From Acidimicrobiaceae bacterium (GTDB taxonomy: Bacteria; Actinomycetota; Acidimicrobiia; Acidimicrobiales; Ilumatobacteraceae): 64,000 bases of DNA. Below, piece after piece: positions 61,087-64,000 of the stretch (positions within the stretch are counted from its first letter, which is position 1; every line of letters starts with the position of its first letter). Location: positions 71,590 to 135,589 of the forward strand of contig JADKGZ010000012.1 of NCBI GenBank assembly GCA_016722025.1, written 5' to 3'. A program made the translations under genes and the position numbers. Below the pieces are notes generated by a model that searched no databases, was not told the DNA's origin, and saw only the letters and a list, made by a program, of their open reading frames with translations.

Positions 61087-61092
61087 TTAGGC
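61064..61092. repeat. 29-bp repeat, copy 1, at a gene end
   Basis: CTGTCCAGCGAGCAGAGCGG followed by GGTTAGGC-type end, differing from copy 2 at 62040-62068 by one internal base. The minus-strand stop codon TAA of the 61087 gene lies inside it. Confidence 0.8.
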
Positions 61093-61569
61093 GTCGGCGC
61101 CAGCATCGGGCGCGATCGTTGGTGAGGCAATCCGAGCGTTGATCGTCTGAGCCAGGTACGCATAGCAATCACCGCGAGCGTGGATCCAGAGGAAGTGTCC
61201 AGGCACATGGACCTCGTCGCCATCAGTCAGTGTCAACTTCAGGGCACCCTTGGAAGCAACTGCCTTTCGTACTTCGGCGACAGGGATGCGTCGAGTACGG
61301 AGTACACCAGCCAGCACCAGAACGGTGTCGCCGACGACAAGGTGCGGCCGGAAGAACACGAAACGGGCGGCCACGATCATCGCAGCGAGGATGGTGAGAA
61401 ACCCTGCGGCCGCCAGCCACTCACCGCCGGCGACGAACCTCAGCGCGCTCAGGAATGCAATGAGAATGCCAGCGCCGTCCAAGATGAGTTCGAACTGCTC
61501 AACCCATTCGTCTCGGTAGACATCACCTTCGGTCGATCGTGGTCTCAATCGTTCCGTCCACGTGGCCAC
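61087..61569 (-). CDS. small membrane protein with PH-like domain
   Basis: A 160-aa protein. Two hydrophobic segments lie near residues 30-70 (GAGILIAFLSALRFVAGG and AGFLTILAAMIVAARFVFF), followed by a short beta-rich domain (LVVGDTVLVLAGVLRTRRIP, LKLTLTDGDEVHVPG) resembling bacterial PH-like domains. The start is a GTG. The stop TAA overlaps the shared repeat at the 3' end (CCTAACCGCCG). The role is unknown. Confidence 0.65.
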   Translation of the reverse strand: MATWTERLRPRSTEGDVYRDEWVEQFELILDGAGILIAFLSALRFVAGGEWLAAAGFLTILAAMIVAARFVFFRPHLVVGDTVLVLAGVLRTRRIPVAEVRKAVASKGALKLTLTDGDEVHVPGHFLWIHARGDCYAYLAQTINARIASPTIAPDAGADA

Positions 61570-61624
61570 GGGGCCGACCCTAATGCCCGCAGCAGACGAC
61601 GTTAGTCCCGCGACCTATCGGCAG

Positions 61625-62008
61625 TTAGGTGTGAAGGAGGCGCGCAACGACAGCTTCGGCCTGGGCGCCACCCCCGAAGGCGTGGATCGCCTCGTACATC
61701 GCCTCTGACGCAGACATCCGGTCGATGGACCCCATTGATCGCACCCATGCGTCCGCTGCTCGCGCTTGACGGAAGGCGGCCTCGTAACGGGCGCCATCGC
61801 CGTCCTCTTGGGCCGCCCATGCAGCCTCATCCAAGCTGTCCACCAGAGCACCCGGATCAACTGCATTTCGGCACTTCTCGTCGACACCGCACGACCTTGC
61901 AGCGGCGAAGGCCACCACCCGCACCACATCACCAAGACGATCGGTCGGTAGAACCTCGATCGCCCCAGCGACCGAGGGGTATTGCGCGCTGAGCCGATCA
62001 GTTGTCAC
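61625..62008 (-). CDS. 127-aa protein of unknown function
   Basis: A small, mainly helical protein with balanced charge and no membrane span: DRLGDVVRVVAFAAARSCGV, then DEAAWAAQEDGDGARYEAAF. I do not recognise it. The start is a GTG, and its stop TAA again sits in an ACCTAACTGCCG sequence like its neighbours. Small size and position in the element suggest an accessory or effector/immunity-type gene, without proof. Confidence 0.6.
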   Translation of the reverse strand: MTTDRLSAQYPSVAGAIEVLPTDRLGDVVRVVAFAAARSCGVDEKCRNAVDPGALVDSLDEAAWAAQEDGDGARYEAAFRQARAADAWVRSMGSIDRMSASEAMYEAIHAFGGGAQAEAVVARLLHT

Positions 62009-62039
62009 AGGAGCCGCACTCTGCCTGAAGACGAGCCGG

Positions 62040-62068
62040 CTGTCCAGCGAGCAGAGCGGCAGTTAGGC
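62040..62068. repeat. 29-bp repeat, copy 2, at a gene end
   Basis: Same sequence as copy 1 except one base (GGCAGTTAGGC). It contains the stop codon of the 62063 gene and is followed on the minus strand by a GCCGCTCTGC/GCAGAG stem. Confidence 0.8.
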
Positions 62069-62437
62069 ACGCTGCCAGGGCAGCTCGGTCTCGATGACGA
62101 CATGCACTCGCGGTTTCAGTTGTAGACGTACTGGTCGCAGCAAGGAGTCAGTGCGGCACACAACGACCAGCGCTTCGGCCTCGTGAGTCCGATCGAGCTT
62201 GACCTCATCGACGTTCTCCAAAAGATTGACTTCGATCGCGTCTTCGCCCTCGATCTGGCATCGGATGGTCACCGTGTAGTCGTACGGAGCGATCACGCAT
62301 CGAACGCGCCACCGTCCCCGTTCGGTCTCGAAGGTGGCCGGGTTGATCGGCCAGCCGGGATTCTCCTCCGGGATTGTCGGCTCCGACTCGAACAGCCAAA
62401 TTAACTCGTGCAGCTCGGGGAAGCTCGTCATTGGCAC
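62063..62437 (-). CDS. 124-aa protein of unknown function
   Basis: A small beta-rich, acidic protein (FPELHELIWLFESEP, YDYTVTIRCQIEGEDAIEVN). No family is recognised. It may start at the ATG at 62437 or at the ATG two codons later (MTSFPEL). Its stop lies inside the shared repeat at 62040-62068. It is the gene nearest the recombinase. Confidence 0.6.
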   Translation of the reverse strand: MPMTSFPELHELIWLFESEPTIPEENPGWPINPATFETERGRWRVRCVIAPYDYTVTIRCQIEGEDAIEVNLLENVDEVKLDRTHEAEALVVVCRTDSLLRPVRLQLKPRVHVVIETELPWQRA

Positions 62438-62506
62438 CCGAGCAGATTGCCCGCTATGTGCGCTTCGCGCAAGGGGTTCTGTTCGCGTGTTATGTGCGGC
62501 CCGGCG

Positions 62507-63421
62507 TCAGCGGGCGGCGCCGGCGATGAAGGTGGACACGATGTAGGTGGCGTGACGGTCGAGTGATACGCGTGCTCGGTCGTACCGCATTGTGGTTCTC
62601 GGGTCTGCGTGGGATGCGGCTTCTTGGACGTCGCGCAGCGGGACACCAGCGTCGAGGGCGGCGGTGATGAACCCGTGGCGCAGGGTGTGCGGGCCGATGT
62701 GCTTGTTGATCCCGGCGGCCTTGGCGATGCGCCTGACGATGCGGGCGGCGGCGTGCCGGTCGAGAAGTCCTCCGTCGTTGCCGTAGAGGATGGTCCCCTC
62801 GAACCGTTCACCGATGACCAGGTCGATCGCACGGGCGGTGCGTGGTGCGAGGGGCATGGTGACGGTCTTACCGCCCTTGCGGAGCACGGTCAGGGTGCGG
62901 TGTCCTCGTTCGAGGGCGAGGTCTTCGATGCGGGCGCCGATCGCTTCGGACACGCGCAGCCCGTTCAGCGCGAGGAGCGAGATCAGGGCGTGGTCGCGTG
63001 CGCCGGCGAGCCCGGCGGCGACGAGCATCGCGCCGATCTCGTTGCGGTCCAGGCCGATGGCGTGGGACTCGTAGTCCATCTTCGGTCGCCGCACGTGCAC
63101 TGCTGGGGAGTGTTCGATGAGACCCTCTTGTTCGGCGTACCGGTGAAGCAGACGATTGTCCCCAGGCGGCGGGCGATCGTCGCCCTCGCCCGGCCGTGGG
63201 CTTCCATGTCACGGGCGAACGCCTCGATGTGCGCGCGACGGACTTCAAAGAGGCGCATCCCTGCCGTGGTGACCCAAGCCGCGTACAAGCGAAGATCCAG
63301 CGTAGGCCTCACGGGTGAGCCCGGAGTAGCCGGCCAGGAACCCTGTCAGTGCGAGGGCCTCGGGGTTGGTGAACAGATCATCGTCACGGGTGCGAACGAG
63401 CACCCCGGTCGAGTCGGACAT
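62507..63421 (-). pseudogene. tyrosine recombinase/integrase with two frameshifts
   Basis: A Xer/phage-type tyrosine recombinase of about 300 aa spread over three frames. The N-terminal part starts at the ATG at 63421 (FLAGYSGLTREAY), the middle part is in a second frame (LDLRLYAAWVTTAGMRLFEV, ARATIARRLGT) and the catalytic half is in a third (62507-63100). The catalytic half keeps R in LNGLRVSEA, the H-x-L-R-H box HTLRHGF and the Tyr in TTMRYDRA. The breaks are near 63310 and 63145; single-base losses would explain both. It likely catalysed integration at tRNA-Pro. Confidence 0.75.
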
Positions 63422-63505
63422 GACAAAGCCTCCAAAGGTGAAACGGGTGGGAAGCCCATCAACGCGACACCCTTCCAACGCCGACCGCAAGAGGTGGCAC
63501 GTGCG

Positions 63506-63964
63506 TCAGGTCTGATCTCGGAGCGCTATGCAGATCGTCGCGATCGGCAACTGCCGACGCTCCGACGCAGCACGAACGAACACGACGACCGCGTCGAACG
63601 CGTACAACCACAAGTCGTCGGCCTTCCACCACGACGTGTCCTCAGGCTCGACACCCGAAGCGATCAAGACCGCAGCAGTCAGCGCATACCGGCGCTTCTG
63701 ATGCGCGACGTTGCCCCTCACCGGTGACTCAGGCAGATACCGGCTCTCGAGCTCATCGAACTCCAACGGGTCGGCCGACGTCGCACCACACGCCAAGAAC
63801 GCCAACGCGGCCAGGTCCAACAGCCCCCGTGCATCACGATTCGAGCCGAAGCCAACGGACTCGCCGACAAGAGCATGCAACTCATCAAGATGAACGTCGG
63901 CGAGGAGACCGTCGAGCATCACGGCCACCGGGTCAACTGGGACCGACGCCGACGAAGCACTCAT
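63506..63964 (-). CDS. 152-aa protein of unknown function
   Basis: A helical, acidic protein (DPVAVMLDGLLADVHLDELH, VEPEDTSWWKADDLWLYAFD). No family is recognised. It lies just upstream of the recombinase on the same strand and ends 84 nt before its start, so the two could be cotranscribed. It shows no shared repeat at its end, unlike the three genes beyond the recombinase. Confidence 0.6.
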   Translation of the reverse strand: MSASSASVPVDPVAVMLDGLLADVHLDELHALVGESVGFGSNRDARGLLDLAALAFLACGATSADPLEFDELESRYLPESPVRGNVAHQKRRYALTAAVLIASGVEPEDTSWWKADDLWLYAFDAVVVFVRAASERRQLPIATICIALRDQT

Positions 63965-64000
63965 CCCGCCAGCCTGCCCACACGAGCCAACACGGTCAAG

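Larger units (their letters stand above)
60663..63964. mobile_element. integrated element (left end), extends beyond window
   Basis: The element is bounded by the tRNA-Pro fragment at 60662-60711 and carries a tyrosine recombinase and small unknown genes, all on the minus strand. Its right end is not in the window. Extent to the right is unknown. Confidence 0.6.

Noticed and set aside
62507..63421. Integron integrase IntI
   Set aside because: The catalytic half is an ordinary phage/Xer-type recombinase with no visible IntI-specific insertion between the patches, and it points the same way as the cassette-like genes.

Overview
The window is high-GC DNA with short intergenic gaps, many 4-nt ATGA/GTGA overlaps between genes, and repeated TANNNT hexamers about 6 nt upstream of start codons (leaderless mRNAs). 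With the gene content (MSMEG_1061-type flavoprotein, SCO6745-family and MDMPI-fold proteins, WS/DGAT acyltransferase, group 3b [NiFe] hydrogenase) this points to an actinobacterium, most likely an acidimicrobial (Ilumatobacter-like) lineage. That placement is inference; there is no rRNA or ribosomal protein gene here.

Layout. 0-16 kb: lipid, xenobiotic and surface-sugar genes. These are an alpha/beta hydrolase, PPOX flavoprotein, fatty acid desaturase with a strong palindromic operator, orphan molybdopterin oxidoreductase large subunit, two large fused surface-polysaccharide enzymes, an MtfA-like peptidase, P450, haloalkane dehalogenase, MDMPI-fold protein and a dimethylglycine/sarcosine dehydrogenase-like flavoenzyme. 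16-23 kb: TetR regulator, diguanylate cyclase, MFS exporter, Ski2-like helicase with a DUF3516-type tail, DUF1353 protein. 23-26.6 kb: a zinc module (Zur, then divergent leaderless ZnuABC whose ATPase has a His-rich tail). 26.7-30.7 kb: glycosyltransferase, DUF6454-like protein and an unrecognised coiled-coil/repeat operon. 31-41.5 kb: hydrogenase island, with a hyp maturation operon (PRTase-hypF-hypC-hypD-hypE) converging on a group 3b operon (hyhB, cNMP domain, hyhG, hyhS, hyhL, protease). hyhB and hyhG each carry a one-base frameshift as read. A one-chain ETF beta-alpha fusion is divergent from it. 43-52 kb: WS/DGAT, S9 peptidase, tRNA-Gly, GGDEF-EAL protein, 2OG-Fe(II) oxygenase, CYTH-CHAD protein. 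52.5-59.2 kb: a trans-4-hydroxyproline catabolic operon (DapA-like deaminase with a frameshift, FAD D-hydroxyproline dehydrogenase, epimerase), a bicupin, an SPFH protein, a Rieske oxygenase and an SCO6745-family protein. 59.3-60.6 kb: a second, split member of the coiled-coil/repeat family.

From 60.66 kb to the window end is an integrated element. Its edge is a 50-bp 3' fragment of tRNA-Pro(UGG). It carries a tyrosine recombinase broken by two frameshifts and three small unknown genes whose stop codons all lie in a common CCTAAC-GCCG sequence, like integron or cassette arrays.

The best candidate for an undescribed system is the pair of repeat loci (28982-30678 and 59271-60568): leaderless operons of coiled-coil proteins ending in recently amplified acidic tandem repeats, with no domain I recognise. 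The second candidate is the cassette-like tail of the element. Five probable frameshifts, two of them looking like G4-to-G3 contractions, mean residual assembly error must be excluded before any gene is called dead.
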